From contig CM040089.1 in NCBI GenBank assembly GCA_022496805.1, positions 2,668,501 to 2,732,500 of the forward strand: a stretch of DNA of 64,000 nucleotides, written 5' to 3'. This document shows positions 30,421-43,465 of this stretch, one piece after another (within the stretch, counting starts at the first letter, position 1; every line of letters starts with the position of its first letter). A program made the position numbers and the translations under genes. The DNA comes from Pohlia nutans. Lineage: Eukaryota; Streptophyta; Bryopsida; Bryales; Mniaceae. A model generated the notes under the pieces. The model was given only the letters and a program-made list of their open reading frames with translations, was not told the DNA's origin and made no database searches.

Positions 30421-32611
30421 AACACCGGTCCCGGTACTAGACTTTTGTAACATAGTTGAGGACGAACGGCAAATTCGGCACCTTGTACATTCTTTCCAAC
30501 ATTCATCAAGCTTATTTATGACTAGACCATCAACTCTTGAAAAATGCATTGTACCAGTTTACTTGAATTAAGAGCCCGGTTGTGGACTAGCCGTTATCGT
30601 CGAGGCAGTGAGACTGGTTACAGGATGTAAAGTAGCTTGACCTTCGTACTTGGTCCCTGGCCAGAACTGGCTGGGTCCTTGTTGTTTTTGTATGTCTTCT
30701 TGCAGTAAAGGTTCTCCTTTATTTGTGCCAAAAACAAAACAGAAAAAGGAGCTTGACCCAATACCACCCATTGACAAGTTTGAATGTAAAGCTACAATAC
30801 ATGTCTTGTTGTTTGGCCACTTGGAAGTTAACCATGAAACAGCCCAAAAGCCCTTTGCGACTATATAGTATATTCTGTATAGTATATTTTGTATTCTGTA
30901 TTTGGTGGTATTTGATCAAAATAACTATGACCAAACACTTTTCAGTACAAAGTACAATTAACAGTCATGATAATATGTATATGAAAATATATCACAATTC
31001 ATATATTGAGCTACAATTGAACAATTGTAAGGCTAAATACGGGTTGTAAAGAGGGACCCCAAGGGCCTTTTAAGGGTTAAGGCATTCAGTTCAAATGTTA
31101 GGCCTGCTAGTGCTTTTAGAGTTTGAATGTAAAGTTATAGTACATGTCTTATTGTTTGGCCCGATTTGGAAGTTAAGGCATGTCCTACCTCCCTAGATTC
31201 TCCGTTTTGACTAGAATCAATGAGTGTTCTAGATTTGAACGGAATTGGGTCAGTGGATGGTATTAGATATGGCTACCTTAGTCAAATTGAGATTGCTCAT
31301 GGACAAGAAGTGGCACGTCATGAATGAATGATTATCTTCTTAGATGAAAATATGTGAGGGCTATTAATATATGTTCTACTCATGAATGAGCAGCTGTGGC
31401 AAAAGATGTACTAAAATTTTAAATGAGGCTCTTCATGCAAGTTAAGTAGGATTATTTCAATAAAAATCTTACAATCTTGGGTACAATTGTAACTCTTCTA
31501 TAGTCACACCTTTGGTAGTCAATGTGCATTAGTTGAAAACATGGCATGTGGAGACTCTCTAATCACATAATTATATGTATACAACATCTAATATTATATG
31601 CAAATACTAAAATGTGACATAAGAAAGCATGATAAAGAGGAGTTCAAAGTGTAGATCAATGGTGGAATAAGAAGAAATAATAGGGTGAATTGAGTGTCAA
31701 AATAGTATAAAAAATTAAGAGCTTTGTGAGTTATAAACCTTGCTTGCCACTTGCCTTCTACAAAATTATGGCTCATTGAGATTAGGATTTGGTAGAAGAT
31801 CCATTAAGAGGTTGGGACTCAATAAAGCACATAGCATATGCTAAGGATGTAATAAAATTGGTATTATTGAAATTGTATCATTGCAAAATTCATAATTAAC
31901 GTTCATACAAGATATATAATTTTCATCATTTCTCCATCAAATTTTTTGTTTGTTTGCTAAAGAATTTGAGTTGCAATCATATCATGATTGGCTATTGCCT
32001 ATAGTGCCTTGTGACATTCTTGAACACTATACATGCACTCTACACTGATTGTCAAATTTTTTAAACAAAACAACTTTGTATGGTGAATAGTAGAGAGGGT
32101 GAGTCCTTGAGTGTTCTAAAATATTACATTTGATTGTAAACAAGAACAAATCTCATAGGTATACAAAAGATTGTATAGATCTGCAAAGGATCATATGGAT
32201 GTGCAAGGGATCATAGAGAGGGATCACAAACATCTTAGTGATCACAACTATTGTAATCACTTGAATGCTCATGCACTTCCTCTCCACAACCTCTCATACA
32301 GTCACACACCCATTCTTGTAGTGATTGAATTGATTTGGTTTTTGACATGACTCTGAAATCAAAATAGAAATAGAACATATGTCAAGAAATACTACAATAA
32401 TAAAAAGTTAGCAATCAAGATTCTTACGAGTCCTTGCATGTTATTTTGTTAATATATTTAGGATGATATGAAGTCTAGGAGTTATTCCATGCAGCACTAA
32501 ACTTAGACTTTGTTGGATATCATAGATAAGAGGTTTGGCCATTCCTGAGTGTAGATAAAGATGAAAATCTTTTATATATGTAGGGATTTGAAAAGACAAA
32601 GGAAAATTCAT
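30421..32611. other. Intergenic DNA with a dispersed duplicate
   Basis: About 57 bp at 30779-30835 ('tttgaatgtaaagctac'...) recurs at 31120-31176. An isolated TTAACCCTTAAAAGG-type right terminus ends at 31080. Otherwise no gene or domain was seen. Confidence 0.4.
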
Positions 32612-32613
32612 TA

Positions 32614-32926
32614 CACTAAATGTTGTATTTAGTGTCCTGGATACTATTTCTCAACTCAGGCACTATTTAATTTTAGGGAGATATAGTGTCCTTGTAAGAC
32701 TAAAAAGAAAATATAGTGTTCCAATGACATGTGGCAACCTTATAATAAACATGGCATGCCACCTCATGTCACTCTCATTACTTGGAAAGAATATGGCACT
32801 CTCAATGAAAGTAGGAATGAAAAGTGGCAAATTCCTATTATGTGGAGATTCTATTTCTCTTCACCTTTGAACGAATTGTGGTAAAAGACATCAATTCTCC
32901 CTAGACACTAAATACGCCATTTACTG
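32614..32926. mobile_element. Tc1/mariner-like MITE, copy 1
   Basis: The ends CACTAAATG..GTATTTAGTGTCC and GACACTAAATAC..CATTTACTG are inverted over about 24 bp. TA flanks both sides (32612-32613 and 32927-32928). It is closely related to 55712-56022. Confidence 0.7.
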
Positions 32927-34284
32927 TAGTTGTAATTGGATTAAAAAAACTCTTAACTCAAACCTTCGGGATAATTTCAAAAGCTCATGTGTGATCTTTA
33001 TGCCTTCACTTTTTGTAATTGGTATTCATTGGTTTTTTTATTTGTCATTTGGTTTAAAAATTTGGTTGTAGATATAAAAACTCTGTGAAAAATATCAATC
33101 ATTACTTTTGAATTTTGGAAAATTTAAATATACTCTGATTATATAGCATGGCTTTAAACTACACCATTTAATTCACATTCATAACAAAAATCCACACTAA
33201 TTGTTTTTATCATTATCGAAGTTAAAAACTAGCCATTTAGTTTGATAACTTTCCATATACAAATGTCATATTCACCTCCCATCCTGTATCATTTTGACCT
33301 TGAGAATCATTTCAATTGAGTTTGATCCCACACCAAAAAAAATACTGATTTTAGTATATAATTCACGTCATGATCATCAAAAATTTGTAAATTTGATGGT
33401 CATTATTGCATTTGAAGGTTGGGTATATAACCCCACAATTACAACATTGTAAAAAGATTACACTATCAAATCTTCAAATATAAACATGATATTAATATTA
33501 CTACAATTTTCATTTCAGCATTCTTCATGAAATTCTACACTTTGTATGAAATTTTGAGATTTTTTTATCACGATTTATAATTAACCCCTAGATGACGGGG
33601 TAAAACACGCAATTTGCTATTTACGCACTTCATGCACTTGGCCCCCATACGCATTAAAAAATTTGTCTAATTTTTTAATAAAAAACAACAATTTTTGTAT
33701 TTCTTCAATTGCTTTCATTATAAACAAACAATTCTTTGCTTATTTTTTATCCTTATCTTTATCTTTTATTTTATCTTGTTTCCTTTTTCTTGTTTCTTTC
33801 TTGTTTTTTTCTTGTCTTCTTCTTGTTTTCCTTCTTATATTCCTTTTTGTCTTCTTCTTTTCTTCTATTTTATCTTCGTTCATTTCTTTTCATTTTTTTT
33901 CTTTTTATGGCAACCGTAAACTCCACACCTGCACCGAAGAAGAAGGAAAAAAAATTAAAAAATCTTCTTCCTCCACCATTTTGGATTGAGTAGGCAGCTG
34001 AACCGTAATTCTATTTTAAATATTTTTGTAGGTAATTTAGGGAAAAATATATATATATTATTAAAGGCAAAACCTAAATGTGTTATAAAATGTTATTTAC
34101 GCAACTTTGATGGAGTGTGTTCCAAAAGAGAAAATGAGAAGCATGACGTCTAATAATTATCCATACGGTCAAACTTTCAAAAAATATTTTAGATACTCAT
34201 TCAATGAATTTAGAAGCATTTATTGTTGAATATTCACCAAAATTAAAAATCTTTTTTTTAGAATTTGAAATTTGGTATGATTGG
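32927..34284. other. AT-rich DNA with a polypyrimidine tract
   Basis: 33740-33910 is almost pure T/C on the plus strand; its open frames are low-complexity artefacts. A lone TTAACCCCTAGA left terminus lies at 33581, and its partner is not clear. Confidence 0.45.
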
Positions 34285-34833
34285 TTAACCCCTAAACGCT
34301 CAAACGACCATTTTCTGGTCGCTGCCCGAATATCACGGGCTGCCCGGAACAAAGAAATAACTTTTTGAAAAATTAAAAAATATTTTAAAATACTAGATCA
34401 AGTCTACTTTCCAACGCAATTTGAATTATGGCAATCCGAGTTAAACTCCACCCGGGAGAATTTTTCAAAGTCGATCACCTCAACATTGTCTTAGTGTTAT
34501 AAAATTTGCTATTTGGGGAAAGTAATGATGTTCCCTCCATCATTTCTTTTGCTTTTTTGAAGTTTACAATACATAACCCAACTTTAACCAATCGTACTAA
34601 ATTTTAAACTTTAAAATTGAAAATTATAATTTATACAAATTTTCAAAGGTTAATGCTTTTAAATTCATTAAAAATGATTTAAAGTTATTTTTGGAAGTTT
34701 GACTGTACGGATCATTTGTAGAGATGATGCTCTACATTTCGTCTATTGAACCAAACTTCATCAAACATATGGAAGGCACATATTATAACACATCTTTGTT
34801 TTGTTCAATACCCCTCGGGCTTTTAGGAGTTAA
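34285..34833. mobile_element. TTAACCCC-end element (subfamily B)
   Basis: TTAACCCCTAAACGCTC at 34285 and GGGCTTTTAGGAGTTAA ending 34833. The last 110 bp match the fragment at 57960-58094; the first part resembles the fragment at 50539. Confidence 0.75.
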
Positions 34834-35591
34834 AACTAAACATTCTATTCTAAAATGGTCGATGGAAAAAATTTCAAAGAAGAGAACATCATTACTTTTC
34901 CAAAATAGTACTTTTTATAACACTAGGACAATGTTGAGGTGTTTGTCTTTGAATATTTCTCTTCGGTGTAGTTTAACCCTTAAACATCAAGAGAGTTAAA
35001 TCTTATTAAACAACACTAGTTTTTAATTTATTAATTTATTTATAGTAACTAAATTGAGTTACTCATACTACTTTCTTTTACTATTGACTTTGTTGTTTAT
35101 AAAGTTCAATTTTGTATAATTATTACTGAAGAAGTCTCAAAATATGATTTCTTGGTCAATTTTAGTGATATTTTTGTTCCCTTTATGATATGACACTCTA
35201 CCACAAATTGTCAGGTTAATCCCTTATTCCTTTGAGGTCTATTTTGGGTATCTTACGTCTTCGTTCATGTAACAATATAAGGCTTATATTAATTCACTTT
35301 ACTCCAATTTGGAATTTTGAAAAGTCTAAAATGAGTATTTTGAAATATGGGCCTAAAACCACAAACTAGTTATTTTCTAAATTAAGAATATATAAATATC
35401 TAATTTGAACTATGATATTCTTCACTGTAGAAAAAAAATCATATTTATTCAGTTTATTCAATTTAATTTGTATTGGTTGAGAATTCTCTTTACTTTTCTT
35501 CAAAAATTAACAATAAACTTTTAATCTTCACAAAAGAATCTGAAAATTTTATGAACTTAGAAGACATGCAATTTCATCTTTGGAAAAGACA
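34834..35591. other. AT-rich spacer
   Basis: A short terminus-like TTAACCCTTAAAC lies near 34975. Nothing else was recognised. Confidence 0.35.
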
Positions 35592-35847
35592 TTAACCTAT
35601 AAACGCTAGAGCATCCAAGATGCTGAACAAAATTGAATGGACAACCAGTTTTCATTCATGCTTAATGATTTCCATAATTCCATCCCCATCCCAATGTATA
35701 TAGAATGAATTGATAGTACGTTGTGATGTTGTGAAATAATTAGAATATTTTTGTGATGTTATTGTTGGTATTAACATATTCCAGGTTTTTAATTTCCCAT
35801 GGTTGACACGAGCAATAACATATTAGAGTGTGGCGTTCAAGGGTTAA
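35592..35847. mobile_element. TTAACCCC-end element, degenerate ends
   Basis: TTAACCTATAAACGC at 35592 and GCGTTCAAGGGTTAA ending 35847. It is 256 bp and non-coding. Confidence 0.6.
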
Positions 35848-36296
35848 AACAAGCAGTTTGTCACAGACTGCCATTAATGTTTACCCTATATTTCTGTTAA
35901 TACGAAGCTATGTAACTTTTGAAAATGAAGCGTTTTAGTAGTCTCTTCCCTTGTGGAGCAAAGACGATAAAAATTTCATTCATATAGAATCCAAATGAAA
36001 CATATATAGTGGATGGCACATAAACTAACACTTTAAGCTTTTCACACAAATCTAGTATTGGTATTGAATTAGAAGCTTTCAATAAACACTTGTTGGAGAT
36101 ATTGTTGGTTTATGATACACGTCCGTTAGGCGGGCTTCTATGTGAGCATCGGACTGGTGGATACATATATTGAACAAAAAATGAGGTCCCAACTTCCACC
36201 CATGCTCTGTGAGCATTGAAAGCCGATTTGCAAAGTCACCCACATCACCATGCCATCGGTGAGCTACGTGATTGGTTTTGTGGAGAGTTTCTAATT

Positions 36297-36534
36297 TTAA
36301 CCCCTAAAAGACGAAGAAGTCCAAATTGGGCCTCGTATTTTTTTAGTAGTTTTGAGTAGGTTCTATATAGACTTCCTTTTCTTCAAATTTGTTTGTTTCT
36401 TGACCATCATATGCATTATTCTTCACTAATTCCAGTGATACAAAATTTAGTCTCATCTGAATTATATAGCTCACAATATGATTAATTGAATTTGTCATTT
36501 TAAAACCATGAATCCTTGGTCTTTTAGGGGTTAA
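36297..36534. mobile_element. TTAACCCC-end element, 238 bp, complete
   Basis: TTAA lies at 36297-36300 and 36531-36534, with tips CCCCTAAAAGACGAAG and GGTCTTTTAGGGG. It matches 16426-16669 internally. Confidence 0.8.
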
Positions 36535-37637
36535 CTATTGGATTGCTTTACCGAGGTGTGCATGGAAGTGGTCTATGTTTTTTTTTTAAATTGGTGGAGA
36601 GTTGATTATCAGGACTAGCTGGACTCTGCATGGAAGGAGGCCCTTATTGGGTCATCCACCTTACATACTGATGAGTTCGAATGCACGGTCATGAACTCCG
36701 TCTTTTAGGGTATAAGTAGAACCGGCAGAGCGTCAGTGTAGGATGTGAAGTGACGGAGGGATAAAGCCAAAAGCCGTGAGGCCAACCTACCAATGGACGG
36801 AGGGAAAAAGTCAAAAGCCGTGTGGGCAACCTACCAATGGACGAAGGGGCCCGTACAGCAGTACATGAGAGAACGGTCACTCACCCGCACCGGAAGTCAA
36901 GTCCAAGAGAATTGCAGGCAAGCGATACGGTCATGCAAAATATCTAAAAGGGCCCGGAATAGACGAAATAATATCCTCGCATGGAGCCCGGGACTCTGCC
37001 ATGCCATTGATAGAAATGCCAACGTACAGTCTAGTACAATACCGCTGCAGTCCAAGCTCGGTAGAATTGCAATTCCAGTTTCCTGCCAAAGCTGCAGTGC
37101 GAATATTCTTCACGGGAATCTGTTATTACTGGTGAGTGTCAACCCTGCCTACTTAGCTAACTCCTCCTTTTTGCTTATAATTATCGTGATTCCTCCGTGA
37201 GTGACGGTCCCATCACGCTTCTTTAGTTCACTTCCCCAAGGTTCACTGCAAGCCTGGATTTTTACTTCATCCCTTACGTTTCTTTGCCCCGCCGGTGAAG
37301 TGCATGAGTGCGAGGCACTTCTGTAATGGCGCACTTTCCAGCTGCATTTTGACGATTTCTCATACCAGTGAAATTCTTCTTTTCTCTTTTCGTTTCTTGA
37401 AACAGAAGGATGATTGATTATTCCACTGAAGAAGGTAACATCATCTCAACCTGGGACACAAGGATTTGGATTGGATTTTTACCCTTTTTTTTGTTCCGAA
37501 CCATATGACCGACTCACATCCGAGAGAACTGCTCTCAAGCCAGTCAAGCCCCAGGCATACCAGGAAGTTCGTTTTCAACAACATTGAGTGAAAATTCTTC
37601 ACATCGAACTGGGTCAGTGGCGTCAAGTTAGAGCCTT
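36535..37637. other. Low-copy region with a 44-bp tandem pair
   Basis: Base composition is more balanced than in the surroundings. The open frame at 36793-37200 has no domain I recognise. It could be a decayed gene segment. Confidence 0.35.
36753..36840. repeat. 44-bp tandem duplication
   Basis: Two adjacent 44-bp units (36753-36796 and 36797-36840) both begin ACGGAGGG and end CAACCTACCAATGG. They differ at about five positions. Confidence 0.85.
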
Positions 37638-37732
37638 CGCATCCTATCACTGAATTCGAGTGTTAGAAAATTCAGGGTGGGTGAGAGAGCCACCCTGAAT
37701 TTTCTAACACTCGAATTCAGTGATAGGATGCG
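37638..37732. repeat. Perfect palindrome: 43-bp arms, 9-nt loop
   Basis: The left arm is 37638-37680, the loop GTGAGAGAG is 37681-37689, and the right arm is 37690-37732. The arms are exact reverse complements. Short GAGAGCC/AGAGCC direct repeats lie at both junctions. Confidence 0.9.
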
Positions 37733-37791
37733 AGAGCCACAGAATATGAGCATGATATAGTGATATCTCAATACATCCTTTTATAACTAAT

Positions 37792-38372
37792 TTAACCCTT
37801 ACCCCTAAACGACTGATTGTCCTAAAAGTGAACGATGTACAAAATCAAACACAGTTTTCTCATCCGTTGTGCACTTTTTGTACTATGGGTTTTTTACTAT
37901 ATATTTTATGAGAAGTTAGCTTCATGCATGTGTGATCTGATTAGAAAGGGTACAATTTGTGAAAAAATTATGCCTTATTTCATGTTGTAGTGATTCACCC
38001 AAAATTTCGAAGATTTCAGTGTAAAAGTGCTCTTAAAAAAGTCAACTCATAAAATTAAGCAACCAAAAAATATCCAAAAATCGTTACACTTAGAGTATTA
38101 CATTTCAACCAATCACAACAAATTTCATGTACTAATTGTCAATATCTTATTTGTAATCGAATTACAAAAGAATTCTAAATTTTACATTTCAAACTTTATA
38201 CAAAAATATTAGGTCTTGCAATCATAGATCTAACCCTTGAATAGAATCAAAAATTCATAATGTACAACTTTTATTCATTTATCAAGTTCAAAATATCCCT
38301 CTTAGTTACATTCTATAAGACATCTTTGAAATTCTCCAAATTTGGAGAGAGGTGATGACGTTTAGGGGTTAA
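37792..38372. mobile_element. TTAACCCC-end element (subfamily A)
   Basis: The left end is slightly rearranged (TTAACCCTTACCCCTAAACG) and the right end is GACGTTTAGGGGTTAA. It shares its full length with 46338-46923 and, in inverse orientation, with 41917-42895 and 50743-51318. Confidence 0.75.
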
Positions 38373-39017
38373 TAACCTTACCAAGCATATTTTTCTTGAT
38401 GAGCAAATTTACTTTTGATTTCCTCATGCATATTTCAATTTATGCGGCATGAAATTTTTATTGAAGATTTTATGGATAGTTATGTCTTTAATTCTGAAAA
38501 CTAATCATATGCGATGTCCATTATGAAGTTTTGGCAAAAAATTTAGTCTGGTATGCTTTCATTTCCGCATGAAAACTTTGCTTCCATTTTATCACATTCT
38601 CTTTGGCCGGGCAATCCCTTCTCAGTGAAACTTTTGGAAGTACATTGTATTACAAGGTTCAATGTTCGTATGTCAATGTAGACTTTTCATATTTGCTTCA
38701 TAAATCAAGACGGTCCACATATCTCACACATTCACTTCAGTATTTTTACAAAAAATTTGGAAAAACATAAATTGCATTTTTTGTGATTATTCAAGAAAAA
38801 ACACCCATGTTCAACATTTTCAATGTCCCAAAAATGAAGGTCAATCACTAAAATATGATCAATCTCATTCTGTTATAGACAATTGCTAAACAAGTTCCTG
38901 CTTGTTTAGGCTACACATACAAGATCCTATATTGCAAAATAGATGGGAATATTGATTTAAAAATAAAATAAATTTTGGTGTAAAATTTTTCTAGAAAAGG
39001 GTGACGTACTAATGTCC
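38373..39017. other. AT-rich spacer, no gene recognised
   Basis: Only short, low-complexity frames are present. Confidence 0.35.
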
Positions 39018-39818
39018 TTAGGGGTAAAGGTCTAGAAAGACACATTGTGTTAAAAATTAATTTTATCACTTTAATAACTTCTTTGAAGCCCATAATTTTG
39101 ACTCGACGCTAACTAAAGAATTTTAGATGTCCGTTACAAGAACAAAAAATCCTTCAAGATGTGCAATTATGTTAATCGACCCATCAGGAAAAAACTAAAA
39201 TGTCAACGCATGTGAATATGGGACATGGTAGTTAGGGAGGTTGATGACATGGATGCAAGCCCCTTCCCGGTTCCTTCATATTGCCAACATTGTTGTGGGA
39301 TTAGACCTCAAGAAATTTGAGTTATTGGGGTCTCGTTCCACATACATCGCTATGGACACAAAACATTGAGGTGAAAAAAATTGATGTGGGTGCCTACATC
39401 AGAGTCAACATCATGGAGCCCACGTGAGTAGACCAGAGTCCGATGATCACAAACACTGGCTTAGCCAATTAGCAACTAGTCACTTCACCCTAACATCAAT
39501 ATTTTGGAATCATCATTTTTTGTTGTGTTTAGTTTTAGAACACCACTTTTTGTATCACCTAGATACAATATATCTTTGTATGCCTTTGAAATTTCAAACG
39601 CAAATCATGGTTCTAGAAATTTATGGTTCTAGAAATTTTGCAGTGAATGACATGTTGGTTTTGCTCAATTTTTCCAGAAAAGAATTCATGATCAAACCTT
39701 CTTTAATCATGTAATAAATAAGGTAGATTGTTTTGAAAATTAATATACAATTGCGTTTTTGAAAGCATCATGAGAAATGATTAAATTTCAAGGATGAGCA
39801 TGGTCCTTCAAGAGTTAA
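39018..39818. mobile_element. TTAACCCC-end element (subfamily C)
   Basis: The left end is decayed (CTTAGGGGTAAAGG) and the right end is GGTCCTTCAAGAGTTAA. It matches 51783-52540 and 57039-57927 ('gacacattgtgt', 'gatgagcatggtcc'). It shares its right TTAA (39815-39818) with the next element. Confidence 0.7.
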
Positions 39819-40173
39819 CCTTTAAACGTCAAGAGGGCCTGGGTAAGGCAACTCGGAAGGCTTCTAAATTTTTGGAGAAGAAAAACAAAAACAAAAAAAC
39901 CAGCTTTGTTAGCCAGCCACTGCTGCACTGCGGCACTTTTTAAAAATGACCTCAGCTGCCCAACCTCAACTCCTGTTCAAATCGATTACTTTGATTGCTT
40001 GTGGATGATTCCACAATCTCCCAAATGAGGCGCAAGTCGAGAATCTAACTCGCTTTTTTAGTAGCTTTCCAACGCACTTATCCTCACTTGTTTTGGTTCA
40101 GGAAAACTACTTTATATCTAGATTATTCTTTCATAAAAAGCCCATGGGGCTTGCTTTGATGTTTAAACGTTAA
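39815..40173. mobile_element. TTAACC-end element directly abutting the previous one
   Basis: It starts TTAACCTTTAAACG and ends GTTTAAACGTTAA at 40173. It is about 359 bp and non-coding. Confidence 0.55.
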
Positions 40174-40369
40174 GGAAGGACTTGGTATCCTAAATCGATG
40201 AACAATAATGATTACCCATGCATAGTGATTCACATTGGTTCACGGACTATGTAGAGGCACATACAACAATTCAAGGGTATAGAGACAATGGCTTGTGATA
40301 CCAAATTTGAATGTGATGATAGTGGTCAAGGGGTGAATTGAGGGAGGAAGGTACAATGTCCTTACAACC

Positions 40370-40910
40370 TTAACCCCTAAGTGTGCAAGGAGCCCCGTGG
40401 GGCCAAGTTCGGTCGATTTTTAATCAAACGTTGATTTTCACCTAATTCCTAATTTCAAATGAAAACGGTCCAACTAAGAAAGTGTGGGGGGCAAGCTTCT
40501 ACTTTCTAGTCCAATTTAATGTTCTTCAAAATTGTTGAAATTGCGTTTTTTACAGCACTTTAAAGCTCATAACTCTAAAATTCCAATATACACTACAAAA
40601 AAAGTTTTTCAATTGAATTTAATTTTATGTAAGCTCCAGAAGCATACCACCTACACCTTGTTGTTCATCACTATTATTTAAAATTCTCCTAAAAACTTCA
40701 TATTATTTTAGGATTTTTTGTAAATACTACGACTATTAGAAGATAAAAACTTCAGAAAATCTTATAAATTTCATTTTTATTTAAATAATCATGAAAAGTT
40801 CAGTTTAAAAATAAAATTTATGAGAAAATAATAAAATATAATATATATTAAAATGTGAGAAATTGATGACGTTTGACCGGATAAATGTAGTGTGGATGCT
40901 TATGGATTAA
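40370..40910. mobile_element. TTAACCCC-end element (subfamily E), copy 1
   Basis: TTAACCCCTAAGTGTGC at 40370 and GGATTAA at 40910. The interior is an inverted match to 54937-55485 (for example GTTTGACCGG against CCGGTCAAAC). Confidence 0.7.
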
Positions 40911-41527
40911 AGTACACATACCCATTACCATTCATTTTAAAGAAAATTTCCCTCATCTCTAATAGGTATACATTTGTGTTCCAGAATGTACGTTGCTTGT
41001 ACATGGTTGGTCTTTTGTGATTGAGTTTATGATTTGGAATTCTTAATTTCTGAGGAGAGTTTGCTTTGTGTTGTTGAGTTCAAGTGTTCAACCAATTCGG
41101 ATTGACCGATTAATTGTTGATGGTTGAGAGATCCACTGATTTGGCATTTGTGCTAATTACTTGTGTGATTAAATTGGGCCGAATTAACCAATTGGAATGT
41201 GTGTGACTAACTGGATTGAGAATATTTGTTATTAAATTCCTATTGGTGATTAAAATGACACCTTAAACAATTAAACCCATTGATATTGACCTCCCTAGAG
41301 TTTGAATTTACAAATACTAAAGGTATTTTCCAATTTGGTAAATACCTCAATCGACACAAACAATAACACTATTTCGGTTGAATTTTTTATTCAAATTTTG
41401 CAACATATAGTGTATTAGATTTTTGTGTTAACATTTGTTGGGTTTTATTCATATATGATCAATGTACAATTTTTTCAATGAAAGTGATCAATACACCACC
41501 TTAGTATTGTGAGTCACTATATTGAAT
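40911..41527. other. AT-rich spacer, no gene recognised
   Basis: No domain, RNA gene or clear repeat was seen. Confidence 0.35.
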
Positions 41528-41690
41528 TTTATTGTCTTTATCCTATAAGGGGAGAGACCACAAAATGCTTTATTTCGAGGAGTTACACAGCTGTAACTCC
41601 TGGATAGTAAAAACAAGCCATAAAGGTAAATTTGGGGCAAATACTAAGGCAGAGAATACACAATTAGCCGCTTTTTTGTACGGTTGACTT
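41528..41690. repeat. Repeat J, uninterrupted copy
   Basis: It shares 'attgtctt...ggggagagac', 'ggagttaca' and 'aaatactaaggcagaga' with the copies split at 43466-44490 and 53160-54110. It carries the empty site CTAA at 41644-41647. Confidence 0.7.
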
Positions 41691-41916
41691 TATTTGAGAG
41701 CACAAAGAGAGGGACAACAATGTGAAGGGGTGTGAAAAAACTTATTTTGATGAAAACATGTATGCACACTAAATAGTTGATATGATTACATTGGAGTCTC
41801 CAACAATTGACTAATACATAGTTTGAATGTGTGGCAAGTGTCCTAGAATCGATTATACTTTGACAAGTGTGCCAGGTACTCCAAAATGCCCGTAGCTTTG
41901 GAGAAGGTCCATCGTA

Positions 41917-42895
41917 TTAGCTTCTAAACGTCCTCACCCCTCTCCAGATTTGGAGAATTTCAAAGATGTCTTATAGAATGTAACTAAGAGAGATATTTTG
42001 AACTTGATATATGAATAAAAGTTGTACGTTATGCATTTTAGATTTTATTCATATGGTAAGATCTATAATTGCAATCACCAATATACTTGTATAAAATTTG
42101 AAATTCAAAATTCAAAATTCCTTTGTAATTTGATTACGAATATGATATTGACAATCTATGAATGGAACTTGTTGTGATGTACTGAAATGTAATACTCTAA
42201 GTGTAGTGATTTTTGGAGATTTTTTGGTTGCTTAATTTTATGAGTTGAATTTTTTAAGAGCACTTTTTTAAGAGCATCTTCAAATTTTTGGGTGAATCAC
42301 TACAACATGAAATGAGGCATAAAATTTTCACAAATCATCCCCTTTCTAATCGGATCACACATGCATGAAGCTATCTTGCCATTGAATTAGGGGCGGTTTA
42401 CACTACGGACCAAGAACTCGTCCCATGCAGCTCTAAAATCTGTGATTGACTCCATCAACTCGTCATGGGATGACTTGGATTTACACTACAAGGAAAAAAG
42501 AAAAGTGACCAAGGGAGTTGAGGTCCTAAAAAGGCCTAGAAATAGGCCTAGTGGATAATGTTGAAGGGTCCCCCGGATTTTGTGGTGAGAGAGGCAAAAA
42601 GGGTTCTCTCATTGTGGAACGAGGAGACCATGGGCCTGAAATGCCATTTTATTATTTTTCTAAGTCCCGGTCCAAGTTCGGTTTACACTTAGTGAGAGGT
42701 CCAAGGGCTTTAAAAATTACATTTTTCTGAAGTGTGACCATGGAAGTGTGACCATGGAATTAATCCGTTTTCCTTGGTCACGGCTCTTGGTCCGTAGTCT
42801 AAACCGCCCCTTATGTAGTAAAAAATCCACACTGCAAAATGTTAATGACAGATGAGAGAACTGTGTTTAATTTTGTACAGACGTTTAGGGGTTAA
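41917..42895. mobile_element. TTAACCCC-end element (subfamily A, inverse) with nested MITE
   Basis: The left end is decayed (TTAGCTTCTAAACGTCC) and the right end is GACGTTTAGGGGTTAA at 42895. It is colinear with the inverse of 37792-38372 except for the insertion at 42390-42810. Confidence 0.75.
42390..42810. mobile_element. PIF/Harbinger-like MITE nested in the previous element
   Basis: The 26-bp inverted ends begin GGGGCGGTTTA and run through CTACGGACCAAGA, with one mismatch. TTA is duplicated at 42387-42389 and 42811-42813. It is 421 bp and non-coding. TIR and TWA-type duplication suit PIF/Harbinger. Confidence 0.85.
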
Positions 42896-43465
42896 AGAGG
42901 TTGGTCTGAGTACACATCAATCAACTTCCATTTTCACTGGGATAATGTAACTTGGCTTCTTATCAATCAATAAAAGTACCTTGGTCAAAATCAAAGCAAT
43001 CCGTCCAGTTACAGTAAACTAATGCACCATCAGCAAGTCATGTTCACTGTCCACCAATCGCGCTGTCCACCCTTCAAATCAGAAATGAAAGCTGATAATG
43101 AATAGCACTGAGAAACCATGCTTAGTTGGTAAGTAAGGACCCAGTCATGCATCAATCAGCATGATTTCTTTTCAAGTAATTTTTTTCTGAATGACAAAGT
43201 TTGCCTTGGACAGACACTACCAAGAATTATGGACCTGTGTTGTTTTAGACAGGTCTCTCGAAAGTGTCGAAAAAAAGGTCAAAAAAGTGTCAGACATGAT
43301 TTATTGGAAAGAGTAATGAAAAGAGAGTTGAAAAAAATGTGCTCAAATTTGAGTTCTTTGGGCTGCACTCAAATAGTTGCCCGCCCACTACAAGGGATTG
43401 AATCCGCAACCTCGTAGTGTATACTATAAGTTTTCTAATGTGTATAGTATTTTTTATTTTATTTT
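42896..43465. other. Spacer, no gene recognised
   Basis: A minus-strand B-box-like tract (GGATTCAATCC) lies near 43393-43403, without a matching A box. Otherwise nothing was seen. Confidence 0.35.

Noticed and set aside
33663..33993. Overlapping frames with hydrophobic F/L/S-rich products
   Set aside because: They are translations of a T/C-rich low-complexity tract.
43376..43420. Second SINE on the minus strand
   Set aside because: Only a B-box-like tract is present; no A box at the right distance and no second copy.
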